Positions 45,194-59,344 are shown, counted from the first letter of the stretch. The stretch is DNA of 64,000 bases from Daucus carota subsp. sativus (GCF_001625215.2 NC_030384.2:31980527-32044526), one strand, 5' to 3'. A program made the numbers and translations. The notes: generated from the letters alone by a model not told the origin.

Positions 45194-45435
45194 GGGAGAA
45201 GGAAAGCAAAGCTTGAGAATACAGAGGCTTGGAGCTCAAAGCGGAGAACTTTCAGAAGAAAATTGTTAGTACTGGTGGGTTCTTTCAGGGAAGAAAATAG
45301 TGAAAGAAGGAAATAAAATAGTACTCGGTAATGGGTACTGTGATTCTGATAATTTTAAATTATTTTGCGCAAAATAAAATTTTAACTGCGTCAATTCTGT
45401 AATGCCAGTACAGCACAAATATTATATTATGAAAA

Positions 45436-45601
45436 ATGCTTGGTGCACATAATTGTGTACAAAAACATGTACATGATGACACACGGTGGATTTTAATTGG
45501 ATGACCCCTTGCATTTACACCAATAACCCCAATTAAAATCCACCACATAACTTGTCACGTCGTACAAATTTTATATACACAGTTATGTGCACCTAGCACT
45601 A
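45436..45601. mobile_element. Short hairpin MITE
   Basis: GCTTGGTGCACATAATTGTG at the left mirrors CACAGTTATGTGCACCTAGC at the right. GTGGATTTTAATTGG near the middle mirrors CCAATTAAAATCCAC, so almost the full 165 bp folds back on itself. It has no coding potential, and its superfamily is uncertain because no clear target duplication is seen. Confidence 0.75.
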
Positions 45602-45702
45602 CTCTTATATTATTCCCACCAGTGAAGCAAGCACAACAAATGGCCAAGTATGCAGCGCCTTATGTTGATTATCAAAGTCAAAGTCGTTGAATAATACCAC
45701 CT

Positions 45703-45950
45703 TCATCCCATAATTCTTGGCTTGTTTGATTTTTGACAGTCAAATTGACTAAACTATGACTACAAATTACATGTAACTTTCTTATAATTTTAAAAAACTA
45801 AAATATGCATCATAAAATACGTAAAATATATTTTTTGGATATAATTTTTATGATTGTTCTTAATTATATTATATCTGTAATTTGTGGTCTAAATTTGATC
45901 AATTTAACTTTTAAAATTCAAACAAGTCAAAAAAAATGAGACAATTTTTT
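45703..45950. mobile_element. Stowaway-like MITE, decayed
   Basis: CTTCATCCCATAATTCTTGG, then CTTGTTTGATTTTTGAC at the left mirrors AATTCAAACAAGTCAAAAAA then AATGAGAC at the right. It is related to the element at 27863-28118. The ends are too mutated to call a TA target site. Confidence 0.5.
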
Positions 45951-47138
45951 ATGCCATTAGTGAGACGTACAACTCACTACTCAGTCCTCTCTATCTACGC
46001 TCACACTTTCGCACACCAACAAATTCGAGGGTAGTTACATTCATGTCTCCTCTCGTTTCCATGAACGCTTGTTAAGGAGTTTGTTTTCTTAGGGGCCAAG
46101 GAGTTTATGTAATTACCTTTGTTTTAGAAGTTTTGAATTGAATGGAGTTTCTTAAATTCGATATCGGAAAAGAAAATATCAAACTAAAAGTAAATTGCTT
46201 CTATATTATTATATAATAGCAAAAAGAGTTAGACATCAAAAGTTGCATTTCCATGCATGTATTTGACGGGTCATAAACTTCTATTACTATATTTTACTCA
46301 AAGAAAAGGAGAGACAATAATTTAGTAGTAACAAAAAGAGAAGAAAGTAAAAGAGTTACGGTAAATTCAGGACTACAATTGCAAAATGAATTGTTTAAGA
46401 AAGGTACACGATGTTCCATTCCATTTTTAACTGAGCGGGTCGCTCACACAAATGTCATGAACATCTGGTATTTCATTTTATTTAATTAATTAAATCATAA
46501 AATTTCAAATAGCTATGATGGAAATTTTAAGTAGAATATAATTTTATAATAAAAATAATTATATTTATAAGTGTTATAGTTAGTTTTATAAATATGCAAA
46601 TCCTGTGAAATCAAGTACTAAAAAAAAATTAGATAATATTAAATGTCACCAATACCAGTAATATTTTTTCTTTCATTGAGATTAAATGTAATTTTTTGCT
46701 CAAGGCACGTCAATTTCTTAGTCCACATATGAAAATTTTCTCCTTACCAAACTTTTTCTTGAAATTAGCTTATTTTATGATATAATTTTTTTTTAAAATA
46801 CATACTTTATAATATAAATATTAATAACAGGTTTAAAAACCTTCTAAAAAATTGTGGCAAAAAAAAACCTTCTAAAAATAAAAGAAGTTGTATACTCATA
46901 ATTTGTGACGGCAAATTTGTGCAAGCTTTTATGAAAAGAAATAAAAACAGCCAACTTGGACCGGGGCATTAGATGATTTAAGAAATCTATGAGCATATTA
47001 TAATATGCATTTGCCAGACGTAATCGCTGCAGTCATGGTTTTCATTTTCTCGGGTGGACATAAATATTTGTTTTATTTGTCAGGTTATGAATTATGATAC
47101 CAGGATCCGTCATACACGGCTGTTTTTTAATAAATCGA
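45951..47138. other. AT-rich intergenic DNA, nothing recognised
   Basis: No gene or definable element was seen between the Stowaway-like MITE and the MITE pair at 47.1 kb. Confidence 0.45.
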
Positions 47139-47141
47139 TAA

Positions 47142-47535
47142 GAGCATCTCCAACCTTACAAAACCCTTAGGTAAAAAATGAGTTGGCATACCATATATAA
47201 AAAATATAGCCAATCTGTTGAAAAAAGCGCACTCCAACCACATGAGACTGTTGTCTATAATTTTAGCCAACCTCCTATGGATGGCTATATTTGTCGAACC
47301 TCTGCAGGTCTGTAAAAAATCTGTAGGAAGATTACACATCATTTATTACTATACTGAACTGATATATTCTATTTTAACAAACTAAAATATTAATAACATA
47401 CTATTTTTAAATTATAGCCAACCAATATAGCCAATACCGTCGAAGCAAAATGTCTTACAGGTTCAGCAAATTTTACATAATGTCTTACAGGTCCAATTTA
47501 GCCAACGATTATAGCCAACACCGTTGGAGATGCTC
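47142..47535 (-). mobile_element. Tourist/PIF-like MITE (GAGCATCTCCAA family), left twin
   Basis: 394 bp with ends GAGCATCTCCAACC and CGTTGGAGATGCTC, flanked by TAA on both sides (47139-47141, 47536-47538). Its interior is the inverse of the element that follows at 47539. The strand label only marks orientation relative to the twin. Confidence 0.92.
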
Positions 47536-47538
47536 TAA

Positions 47539-47932
47539 GAGCATCTCCAACGACGTTGGCTATAATCGTCGGCTAAATTGGACCTGTAAGACATTATGTA
47601 AAATTTGCTGAATCTGTAAGATATTTTGCTTCAACGGTACTGGCTATATTGGTTGGCTATAATTTAAAAATAGTATGTTATTAATATTTTAAATTGTTAA
47701 AATAGAATATATCAGTTCAATATGGTAATAAATGATGTACAATCTTCCTACAAATTTTCTTACAGACCTGTAGAGGTTCGACAAATTTAGCCATCCATAG
47801 GAGGTTGGCTAAATTTATAGACAACACTTAGCATGGTTGGAGTTGAGTTTTTGAAACGGTTGGCTAAATTTTTTTATTTTAAGTATGCCAACTCACCTTT
47901 TAGACAAGGATTTTAGATGGTTGGAGATGCTC
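47539..47932 (+). mobile_element. Tourist/PIF-like MITE (GAGCATCTCCAA family), right twin
   Basis: Exactly 394 bp, the same as its neighbour, with ends GAGCATCTCCAACG and GGTTGGAGATGCTC. It is flanked by TAA at 47536-47538 (shared with the left twin) and at 47933-47935. Related copies are at 5408-6084 and 12668-13050. Confidence 0.92.
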
Positions 47933-48247
47933 TAACAGAGTAAATAATATAAAGAGTCATTTCCAAAAGTATCGAAGTTACTGATTTTTTTTCAGAAATA
48001 CAGCACAAATTTATTTATGACCTCGTTTATAATATTATAATCTGAAAATTAATCGTAAATCAAGTATTTCGACTGTATTTTTCAAAATAAATTTAAAACA
48101 TGTTATTTATATAAGTTTCTTAAAATAGATTATTGCTGTATATAATAAGAGCAAAGGTTAACAAGTGTAATAGTGTTGTACGAAGACAGGTATGAATAAG
48201 TTTGTTTAAGTGGTAATAAAGTGAGTGTTATGTATCGAGGAGAAGAG

Positions 48248-48415
48248 ATGGAAGAGAAATATGCAGGTCTGAGAGAGGCCGTGGACAAGGCGGAGATAGT
48301 TGATGCACACGCCCACAACATAGTTGCACTCCACTCCTCTGTTCCCTTTCTCAATTGCTTTTCTGAAGCCACCGGTGACGCCTTATCCTTTGCACCTCAC
48401 ACTCTCAGTTTTAAG

Positions 48416-48461
<46 letters not shown>

Positions 48462-48533
48462 CCTCTCTCTCTCGCTGTGTTAGGCAGTGGTGAAAATTAA
48501 TCGAAATCATGTTCTCATCATCATTATTGGCCT

Positions 48534-48566
<33 letters not shown>

Positions 48567-51500
48567 TTGGCAGTGGTGAATATTAATCGAAATCATGTTC
48601 TCATCATCATTCATTGGCCTACTCGTCAATCTGTTTTTCTATAACTTCTGGTGAAATAATCATTAATTATTTTCTACATGAAACTATGGACTATGGTGTG
48701 TAATTACTCTTTTAGCCCTGGCTAGCCTCAGGTCTCTCTGTATCCTGGTTTCATGCCTCCTTTCAGGTGGACTAGTTACAGCAAAGTGGTTTCTTTTTTT
48801 ATTGCTTTCCAAGGATTTTTTTTTTTTTTTTTGGCAATTGAAATGCTCTGTATGCAATTTAAAATATTGTAACATTGTTTCTGCTCCAACTAACATGAAT
48901 GAAGAGCTAGAAAGTGTCTTTTTAAGCCAGGTTGCTCCTGAATATATATAAATTTCTATGACAGCAGAAATTATAGCTCAAACCTCTTGAACTCTTCATC
49001 TTTATTAATGATCAAGTCATGCAACACCTGCCCCATCAATTCATGAAGCTGTTATGCAGTCAAATTTGTTTTATGGGCTTTTGGCATATTGGCACTTCCT
49101 CCTTCCGCATCCCAAAAGGCTCCGCCGCTGAACATTTCGTTTCTGTCCCTCATTACATTATTTCTTACTCATGTTCACCGCATGTTTGCTTAATATCAAT
49201 ACATTAAAGGTCTTTTCAAGTTTCTTTTGCCAACTTGTCTATAATATTTGTAACAGCACATATCCTTGTTTTCTTAAATGTTGTCGTAATTTCTAGCAAC
49301 TAGTTTATTAATCAGGCTGTCTGTCAAAAAAAAAAGTTTATTAATCAGGCTGGGATTTTGACAAGGTGGAAGGTGTCAAATATGAGGATTATTATAAATT
49401 CTATGTTTGGTGTCAAAGATTTTATGTATGTAAAAAAGTTACAGTTAGTGATTCAGGTTTTGTTAATATATGTCTAAGGTTTTACGAAAGCAAAATTTGC
49501 AAATTGCAGAGATGCCTGAGGGATGTCAGCGAACTATATGGCTCAGAGTCATCTTTGCATGCTGTTCAGCAATATCGAAACTCTTCTGGATTGGATAGAA
49601 TTAGTGCAATGTGCTTTCAAGCTGCAAGGATATCCACCTTACTCATCGACGATGGAATTGAATCAGACAAGAAGCTTGACATTGAGTGGCATAATAAATT
49701 TGTGCCTAAAACTGGTAGAATATTAAGAATCGAACGTCTGGCTGAGCAGATTCTCGATGATGTAAGATAAATTTTACCTTCTAGTCCATATCAGAATTTA
49801 TTTTTTTACAAATATTTTATTTTGTTCAAGCATATAAATTCAATAAATTGATTGAGAGGCATGCTTAATGCAATTGTTTATCAAAGCGAGTGCTGTCTGT
49901 AAAAGCTGTCTACTTCATGAAATCTGTATAATTTAAATACTCCTTTTAGCAAAATGTCACACACCACAAGTACTCTTGCAATAATTTATCTAAAGCATTG
50001 TCAATCTTATGGTATATTTTATGTTTGAACGTTTCTAGGGAAGCGCTGATGGAATAATATGGACTCTAGATACATTTATGAGAATATTTTTGGGAAAGTT
50101 GAATTCATATCCTTTCAGTTTTTCTTTTGGATATGTTTTGCTATACTATTTATTACTAGGAAACATCCCTTAGAAATTATTATTCAGGTTAAATTTAATT
50201 CCATTTGGATTCCTTATCCATTTTGTTACACTTGCGGATAAAGTTTTCGGTTTGAAAAGCATAGCTGCATACCGCAGTGGTCTTAAAATTAATACAAATG
50301 TCACACTGGAGGAGGCACAGGAGGGTCTTACTGAAGTTCTTCGTGGTGAGTACCTGCATTTACAGTCTCCAATTCATTTTAATAGAAAAATCCTGAAGAT
50401 TCATTCTGTCTTACCAGCGGGGAATCCTGTCCGCATTACGAATAAGCACTTGATTGATTATATATTTATGCGGAGTCTGGAAGTAGCAGTTTCTTATGAC
50501 TTGCCGCTGCAGATACACACAGGGTAAGAGACATGCTGACCACTTCATTTACGAGTCTAGTTACTCAGTGAAAAAGATAAAGTCATAACATGCGTGCTTC
50601 TTATCATATTTTGTCATTTAAAAGTCTACTGAAAATAAGTTTGCACATAGTGTACACACAATCTACCAAGTCAGTGGGATGTTTTTGAACTACTAGTTCC
50701 TCTTAAATTATTTGTTGTCCTGCCAGGTTTGGAGACAAAGATCTGGATCTGAGACTTTGCAATCCACTTCATCTCCGAAGTGTTCTCGAGGACAAAAAAT
50801 TCAGTAAGTGTCGAATAGTTCTTTTGCATGCGTCCTACCCATTCTCAAAGGAAGCGTCATATCTAGCCTCCGTTTACAGTCAGGTGCATTAGAATTCAAT
50901 ACAAAACTTTATTGATAGTATTCCTTTACGCTTTGTATTCTTATTACTACTTCAGATTGTATATATGTTGATGTTAGTATCTCATAAATGTTAGGTGTAC
51001 CTTGATTTTGGGCTGGCAGTTCCGAAGCTAAGCGTCCATGGTATGATAACATCAGTTAAAGAACTTCTGGAACTAGCTCCAATCAAAAAGGTGCGGCAGA
51101 TCTAAATGAAAATGAGCATATATAGTACCTGCTTTCTGTACTTGCAGAAAATATTACCCAAGTGGTAGCCTGTGGGGCAAGGCTCCTTCTTTCTAGCTTA
51201 CGAGGTGCACCTAGATAAAAGTTGCATCCTAATCAAAATACATCCAGTGTACTGGGTTAGATTTCCGCCAGAAAAAAACTTTAGTACTTTGGTGCATATA
51301 TATAATCAGTTTGGACTGTGGTTTAGATGTAGGTTGATTTGTCGAGGATAGTATCATCATCATTGCCTTGGCATACGTAGATCCACTATCTCTGAGGTAT
51401 CTGTATAAACCCAACTGGATATCACCAGTAGATGTATGCATCTGTGTTTCAGAATTTGTTGGCCACATGGTGAATATGGTATTAGTATCTGGTGCATACT

Positions 51501-54500
51501 TATTGTTCACAGCCCAAAAAAATTATGCATTTGTTGCTCACAGTTTAGACAATGCACAAAAGCATGAAAACTTTGTCCCTGTTCAATATCATTTTTTTTG
51601 ACGAAGCCTCTGTTCAATATCATTTGTTACATATAATTCATTAAACCATTTTTTTTTATCACAGCCAAATATCTGTAGCAGTCAACATTATGGTGTTCCA
51701 TATAGTACATGACAAATCTTAGATAACTAATATGTTGTCAGGTTGGATTAGTATAGTTCGTATCAAGATAGCCACTTGGCTGGTTCTGGAAGTGATTGGA
51801 CTTGCTATTGCCCTGTCAAAATAAGAAACTGGATAGAATTATTGATGATTAAAGAATCAACCGAGACTGAACTGCTTATATAATATTCCTATTACAGATC
51901 CATCTCTTTGCAGATTTTCATCAGATATGTTAAGTAGCAGTAATAGTCTCTGCAATGACAGTTCCTTGTGTTATTGAAGAGACGTTAAGAATACAACTTG
52001 CTACATTTTGTTCTTTGCTGGCACAAAGAAAATATGAGGCCTATACATGATACATCACTACATCAGTGTCATTTTGGGTTTTTTAAGTCTACACCCTCTC
52101 CCTCTGTTACTCTCTCTCTAAAAAGATGAGTAAATGTGTTTCACAGGTAATGTTCAGCACAGATGGCTGCTTGTTTCCTGAAAGTTTCTACTTAGGTCAG
52201 TTGATTTAAAACTATACTCATCCTTTCTGTACTGTTGATATCATATACTACTATAGCATGTGGAGAAAATACAATGATTTTCTACACTAGTCATTGGAGT
52301 GGTGAGCTAAATCTTTTATACAAGACATTGTTCCTGACTTCCTTCTCCTTCCTAAGACGCCCTGTATTGGAATATGACGTGCCTTCTATGCCTCTGGCTT
52401 TTATATTTCACTAAAATTTGTTCTGTATCCAGATAAGTAGAGCTTACACTATTCGGGCCATTGTTTGTAGGTTCAAAGAAAGCACGTGATGTTGTTTTCT
52501 CGGTCTTACGCGATGCATGTGCTGATGGTGATTTATCAATTTCTGAAGCTCTTGAAGCAGTTAAAGACATATTTGCAGATAATGCAAAACAATTCTACAA
52601 GCTTGATGCTGCTGCAAAGTTTGTAAGTTCAGAAAATGGTGCATCTGACCACTCAAAGCTAGCAATTGAAAATGGTATATCTCCTCACTCTTCAAAGGTA
52701 GCAACTCAAAGCTCAGAGCAAGATGTGGCTTTTGTTCGGATGATCTGGGTAGATACATCTGGACAGCACCGATGTCGTGTATGTTACGTTTCTTTTTTAT
52801 TTTTCATCTCTCTGTCGTTAGGGAACATAAGTGGCCAGTGCTGTTGTTTTGTTGCGTTTTAAATGTTATGTATTTACTAAGTGGCAATATCTCGATAAAC
52901 TTTTATTAGGAAAACATTCTAGAAGAAGAATAGCGTGGAATTGTATGTATCTAGAAATTGTATACTCAAGCAATATTGATAGATGTCTAAAAACATATAT
53001 GTGAATGGAAGAGGCAAGTTAATTTATATGCCTTCATGTCATCTTGTGAAGAATAAATAGGATTAGGTCAGTAATTCTTCTTGTAATTGAAAAAACTCTA
53101 TTTTAAAGTAGATAGGCAACTTTGTCAAAAAAATAGTAAAAGTTAAATATACCTATAATTACTGATTATTAGTGTGGATTTTTTATTAAAAGACTCTAAA
53201 ATAACACATAGAAGTGATATACTTTGTTTCGCTTCCTTTTTCTTTAATTACTTTGATCTTTATAAATTTATAAATTAAAATGTGCTAACGGTAGGGAAAA
53301 TATAGATTGGAGAACTACTCTTTTACAACTTATTATAAGGAAGTGGTCAGGCCAATACTTGTTTCTCCACCTTGAAGTGCTTTCTCTTCCGATGAATTAA
53401 GTGTGCGTCTATTATTTACAGATTAAGTGCTCATTTTCATCATGGTTGAATAGTTTATTCATTGTACATGATTTAATATTCATTCGTCACAATATTATGT
53501 ATAAAATTCCTCGTTGCAAGTTTTCACGAGTTAGTCAGTGCTGCCATTGTGGACTACAAGTAACCTGGGGAATATCTTGTAGAAGTTTTTGGACTCATGG
53601 CCTAAACTTATTTAATGATTTTTATGTTGCGCACCATCATAATTTCAGGTTGTTCAGAAAAAACGTTTCCATGATTCTGTGAAGACAAATGGTGTTGGTT
53701 TAACTTTTGCTAGCATGGCAATGACTTCAGCAGCTGATGGTCCTGCTGATGGGACTAATTTGAGTGGTGTGGGGGAAATCAGATTGGTACCTGATCTATC
53801 AACAAAATGCAGAATTCCATGGTACTATATTACTTCAGGCTGATAGTTGTAGCTCAAAAATATGTTGTATATATTTTTGTTTTTCATTATTGTCCTCTTC
53901 CTTTATTAATCTTTCCCGATCATAATCTCTCTGTATATAATATATGTGTGCGTGGATTTGGGGGGGGGGGGGGGATCTGTATTTCTCGTCTGACTTCCTT
54001 TTTTCAGCTCAGCTTGAAAATTGAATCTGAGGTATTGGATCAAAGTTTCAACCTTTAACCACTGACTTCGTGATAACGAGTGTATGCCTAACCTGGATAA
54101 AGTCATGGTTATGAATCATGAAATATTAAGTAGCCTGTAGCAACAATGATGCATATTGGCACACTCATGGCGTAATGAAATATAGTTTGAACGCTTATAA
54201 CAAACTCTCATTACTATAAGATGATTAGGTTGTGAGCTTCCTGAGATTGATCGCATTTTCAAATTGCAGGATGAGTATGGACAGAACATGCACTCAAGCA
54301 AGCACAATCAGAAACTTAGAAATTAGGATCTGATAAGAATAACAGTACTTAATCTCTTTTTCGTATCCAGACAATACACATTAAAACTACTGAGATTACT
54401 AACAAATATTGTTCTTTTGAATTCAGTTTTTTTAAAGCTCAACTAGGTTAAGACTTAAGAGTATGGAAATATTTAATACAGGTCACACAAATAGAAATTC

Positions 54501-57500
54501 GATTGTAAATCCATTACCTACTAGTAGGATAAAAGATTTCTATGCTAGATCCATTTAAGTGCATGTATAAAACACAGCTAAACTGTTGGTATACTTTTAC
54601 GGTCTACATTTAATTTGTATATTTATTTTCCTGGTCAACTGAAGTACTTTGATCAGATGTACGAGCAAAACTTTGACATGCTTTAATCTCTTTTTATCTA
54701 CAGGGCTAAACAAGAAGAGATGGTTTTGGCTGACATGTATCTCAAACCAGGTGAAGCTTGGGAATATTGTCCAAGGGAAGCACTGCGACGTGTTTTAAAA
54801 GTTTTGAAAGAAGAATTTAACTTGGTAGGTCTTATAACTCCTGAATTCAGTTCTAAAGCTTAGATGTATATCCTTATTTAATATCTGTCTTGTATGTTTC
54901 AGGAAGTGAATGCTGGTTTTGAGAATGAGTTTTTTCTCTTGAAGAAAGGATTGAGGTGATTTATCCAATTGCCTCCTCTATTACCTTGCGCTATAAGTTT
55001 CACTTATATAATTTCTCATTATATAAGTTTCACTTATATAATGCAGTGGCGGAAATGAAGAATGGGTACCATTTGACACCTCATCGTACTGCTCCACTTC
55101 AGCATTTGATGTTGCTTCCCCTGTACTTTACGAAATTATAGCTGCGCTTGAATCCTTAAATATTGCTGTGGACCAGGTAATTTGTCCTACTGGGTTTGTA
55201 TAAATACATCATTTGCGTCTCTACATAATATCTGGTAAAAGATATTATTGGAATAAAATTTGAAGTCTATAGTAAGTTGCATCCCATCTAAACCACTGCG
55301 TACTTTTTTAAAGAGAGACAAAAGCGCAATGGTTCAAGATTGTACTGTTAAACTTTGGATATGAGGCTTATTATGGAAACAAAGTTCAGTTCCACTGATT
55401 ATTCAAGGGGAACTATTACGAGCAGGCCTCTCAAACAAATATATTTTTCAGCTAAAGGGTTTCATATGACAATTAAAGAAGTAAAACAAATCAAAAAAAT
55501 GAAGCATCATAAGTTACAGGTCTAGTCTCCCTTTTATATGCTACTATTGCAAGCTGGGAGAATAGCAGTTGGAGGTCGGGCTACTGTCTAAATCATGAAA
55601 GTAACTTTGTTTTCTGGTTTTTATGTCTGCTGTTACTAGTTGCAATGTCCACCCAATGACTAACATTAGGACTTCTACAATGGTAAAAGGATTTCTGAAG
55701 GACCATGATCCTAGAAAGAATTATGCTGATGACGACAAGATTCATATTTTGTTCCCTTGTAGGCATATTCCAGTTGAGCTAATACTTGATGTCCCTAAAA
55801 ATTAATTATACACCCGGCCAAGTAGATTATCTTGGCACTGATAATCCTTTAGTTAGAACACTGAGGCTTAATTTTTGCCAGTAATCGTTTTTAAAATTAA
55901 ACTGGGCTAACTCGAAAACCTTCAAACAATGACATGTAACTATTTGTGTTTCCAACATCATGAATTCTCCACTAGTGTTGATTCAATTTCTTCACATGTC
56001 TGATAGCTTCGTTAATGATGCTGCTAGTCTGCTACATTTTTTGGTATTCTATTATCTACTATCCAGCACAGGAAGTCGATTCTTGGCAGTTTGTTTATTT
56101 GTTTGAGTTAATTCATAATGAACTCAATTTTGTTATACATCTCTTATTAACTTTTTTTGTCTTTAGCTTCATGCAGAATCTGGTAATGGCCAATATGAAA
56201 TTGTACTGGGGTACACAGCCTGTTCTGATGCTGCTGATAACTTAATTTTTACTCGTGAAATTATTAGGGCGGTAGCAAGAAAACATGGATTGCTAGCGAC
56301 TTTTGTACCAAAGTACGTGACTAGAAATCCACAAGATATGTAATGCTTTTCGTAATCAATAACAATTGAGGTCTAAAATTGCTTGGTATATTAAACATTT
56401 ATAATCAGTAAAGCAGTTGCTCCTCATATCGTCAATTATAGTTTCCTTTAATACTATAACCTAACCGTTCTTAATGCTGTACTATACTGAAGATGTTTGG
56501 CTGTTTCTTATACTGCAAATATTCTTCCAGACTTTTTTGTTGTATATATTTTTGATCTGTAACCTAAATTATAAGTATTTTAGAATCAAGGACCCAAGTG
56601 GTGGCGAAGGTGCCCTTGGTGCTGGAAAAGTTCTAGACTTCAATTCTCACCTCCCCAGATACTTCAATATATATATATCAACTATCCAATATATATTTAT
56701 GGTGATGGATATAGTTTCGTTCAGTATTCAGTACTTTAGCTCGCACATTACATAATAAATCAGATCCACGCATGACAACCTTCACTTTGTTATACGTCTG
56801 TCTCTTCAGATCCACATATCCCATTGACAACCTTCACTATGTTATAAGTCTGTCTCTTCGTATAGTAGGCTTCTATTCTTAAACCTGCATCTCAAATTGT
56901 GTTTATTAGTTAACATTATTCATTTGTTTGATTTTTCCCGGCTAGATATGCACTAGGTGAGATCGGCTCTGGTTCACATGTGCATATCAGTTTATCACAG
57001 AATGGAAAGAACGTATTTATGGCATCTGATGAATGTTCTCGCTACGGAATGTCCAAGGTTGGAGAGGAGTTCATGTCTGGAGTCCTAAACCACCTACCTT
57101 CAATTTTGGCATTTACAGCACCAGTTCCAAATAGGTTACATTCTCTACCATCTAAACATCTTCAACTAAATGAAATTCTTATAGTATATGGTGGCGGTAT
57201 ATCACGGATCTTACAAAAAACATTCATTAATTATTGATACTTTCTGAAAGTTACAGGCATTTAATACAATGCGTTGCTATGAAAGAGCCTGGAAAGTTCT
57301 ATATGTCTACAAATAAACAAAAAATGTCTTTCTTTTTTAACTTTTATTTTTGCTTTGAAATCAATTGGCTTGTCTAAAGAATATTTATGAGTTCATTTCT
57401 AGTTACTCTTACTGTTGTGCTCAACTTTTACTTGGGGTATAGTTATGATCGTTTGCAACCTCATATGTGGAGTGGAGCATACCTGTGTTGGGGAAAGGAA

Positions 57501-59344
57501 AACAAAGAGGCTCCATTAAGAACAGCATGCCCACCAGGAGTCCCAGATGGGTTAGTAAGCAACTTCGAGATCAAAGCAATTGACGGGTGTGCAAATCCAT
57601 ATCTGGCCTTGTCTTCTATAATTGCTTCTGGAATCGATGGCCTCCGCAGACATCTTAGCCTTCCTGAACCCATCAGTAAGGGCACAGAAATATCTTGACT
57701 ATACCTAATTTTTTTTCTTTTGTAATATCTAGATCAACTTAGGTGGTTAAATAATCCTTCATCTGAATATCTTACTTGTTCAGCATAAGTGTCTTACAGG
57801 CCAACATCCTCGAATGAGGGTGTGGAGTGTGGACAATCAGAAGAGGAAACCCTCCAAGTTATAGGATTATGAGTTTATTCCTTTTGTCACCTATCTACTC
57901 CAGAACATGCATGTGGCATACTTGTTACTCAAGTCCCATTAGAATGATATCTAGATTTATTTGAACCTCTGGAGAACAAGAGGTGAGGTGTAAAAGTTAG
58001 ACTCCAGTTTTTGGTTATCCTGTATACCCGTATAGTCCGTATACCCTTATGGTTAGCCCAGAGCAATTTGAGATCGACATTTATGGCACTTATCATTTAT
58101 TCTAGATAAGTGTGTAATATAGCCTAGCAGTGCTAAAGATGCCTACTGTACTTAATAATCTTTGAAACAAACTTCTTACTCTTTGCCGATCTATGCCACT
58201 CATATTTTGTCTTGTGTGGCAAAAACCTTTTATTAGCCTTTTTAAGCCCCTTCAGAGTCTGTGATTCTTGCTCATTATTTGGAAGTGAATCTTACAGATA
58301 TATTTGATTTGCACGTAATATCAGTGACTATAACAATGTTTACAGGATTACAGATTTGTAAATTGCAGTTCTAACAGCAGTATGTTCTTTAAAGCCAGAT
58401 TGACTTGCAATGCTGAAGCTTATTTTGGCACAAACTATGCAAATCCACCGAGAATTTTAACGAAAATATATATTGATGCTTTATTTGAAGCCTTTATATT
58501 TTCATTATGAAGCCTTCATGTTTTTGAGATGCCTGCGCCTCACTCTTTTTTATTATCATTTGACAGATGAAGATCCTCAGGATGGAAAACTCCAAAGACT
58601 GCCAAAATCTCTTTCAGAATCTGTAGACGCACTTGAAAAAGATACTGCTCTGGAGAAGTTGATTGGTGAAAAGCTTTTACTTGCTGTGAAAGGGGTTCGC
58701 AAGGTACGTCTCATTGATTTATTTCATGTGTATGTCAGCAGTTAAAAGAATAAAATTGCTTTATTGAGATATACTGAAGCTGCTTATGTAGTTGTGAGTA
58801 CCAGAAAGTAGCTACCAACAGAACAAGCTTAGATTATCTTCATATTGATGGTTTTTCATTCTGATGTCAGCCTTTATATAGTAGTTGTGATTCATATATT
58901 CCATGTCATTATTGTATATTTGGATTCAATAAATAAGTTTTCCATGGATTGGGTGGACTAATACTGTTTTTTAAATTCTTTTAAGTTTATCATAAAATCT
59001 TTAGGTTTTGTTTATTTATTAAATTTCTTTTTTATTCTCTTTCTACTCTTTATATAAGTTATTTTGTGACACTAGGGTTGAATAATTGTTCTCGCCACAT
59101 CCTAGGTTTCTAATGTTACAACTGATGTCTCATTCAAAATTTGAAAGACAAATGGATGGAGTCTGACATCATTCAAGCATTCCATGAATCAAACTTTTAA
59201 ATATCTGTGATTATACTTGGACTGTAACTGTCCTGCATGCAGTATTTAGCAAGACCTGATTCTCTGTAATTTGTTTTGCAGGCAGAGATAAATTACTACT
59301 CCCAGAATAAGGATGCATACAAGAACCTGATACACCGCTATTAA
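48248..59344 (+). CDS. NodGS: NodGS: amidohydrolase/nodulin-glutamine synthetase fusion protein
   Basis: Eighteen exons give about 854 residues, close to Arabidopsis NodGS (At3g53180). Exons: 48248-48415, 49510-49761, 50039-50106, 50230-50345, 50418-50523, 50727-50883, 50995-51090, 52147-52195, 52471-52778, 53649-53821, 54704-54824, 54903-54955, 55047-55176, 56167-56312, 56946-57134, 57443-57675, 58567-58703, 59282-59344. The N-terminal half is an amidohydrolase-like domain, beginning with the metal-site HxH in VDAHAHN. The C-terminal half is a GS-I-like domain (EEMVLADMYLKPGEAW, EIGSGSHVHISL, APVPNSYDRLQPHMWSGA, CANPYLALSSIIASG). The Arabidopsis protein is linked to microbe responses and root growth and reportedly lacks ordinary glutamine synthetase activity; FluG of fungi has the same fusion. 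The ATG at 48248 is chosen by similarity; one at 48230 is also in frame. Intron 3 is AT-AC; the others are GT-AG. Confidence 0.93.
48419..48620 (+). repeat. CT microsatellites with a local tandem duplication in NodGS intron 1
   Basis: A (CT)n tract at about 48419-48474 is followed by GGCAGTGGTGAAAATTAATC. Then come another (CT)n tract (about 48534-48558) and a second copy of the same sequence (GGCAGTGGTGAATATTAATC at about 48569). The unit of about 86 bp appears to have been duplicated by unequal exchange. It is intronic with no coding effect. Confidence 0.8.
50107..50229 (+). other. U12-type AT-AC intron of NodGS
   Basis: The exon ends AAGTTGAATTC and the intron opens ATATCCTTT, the exact U12 AT-AC 5' splice-site consensus. 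TTCCTTATCC, close to the U12 branch-site consensus TTCCTTRAY, lies about 12 nt before the 3' end, which reads GTTAC. Joining at 50106/50230 restores GKLNSLADKVFGLKSIAAY in frame. No GT-AG pair gives this product. Confidence 0.88.

Noticed and set aside
54903-55176. Apparent hAT-like TGCAGTGGCGGAA at 55041 in NodGS
   Set aside because: It is the splice acceptor and start of exon 13; the codons give SGGNEEWVPF as expected for the protein.
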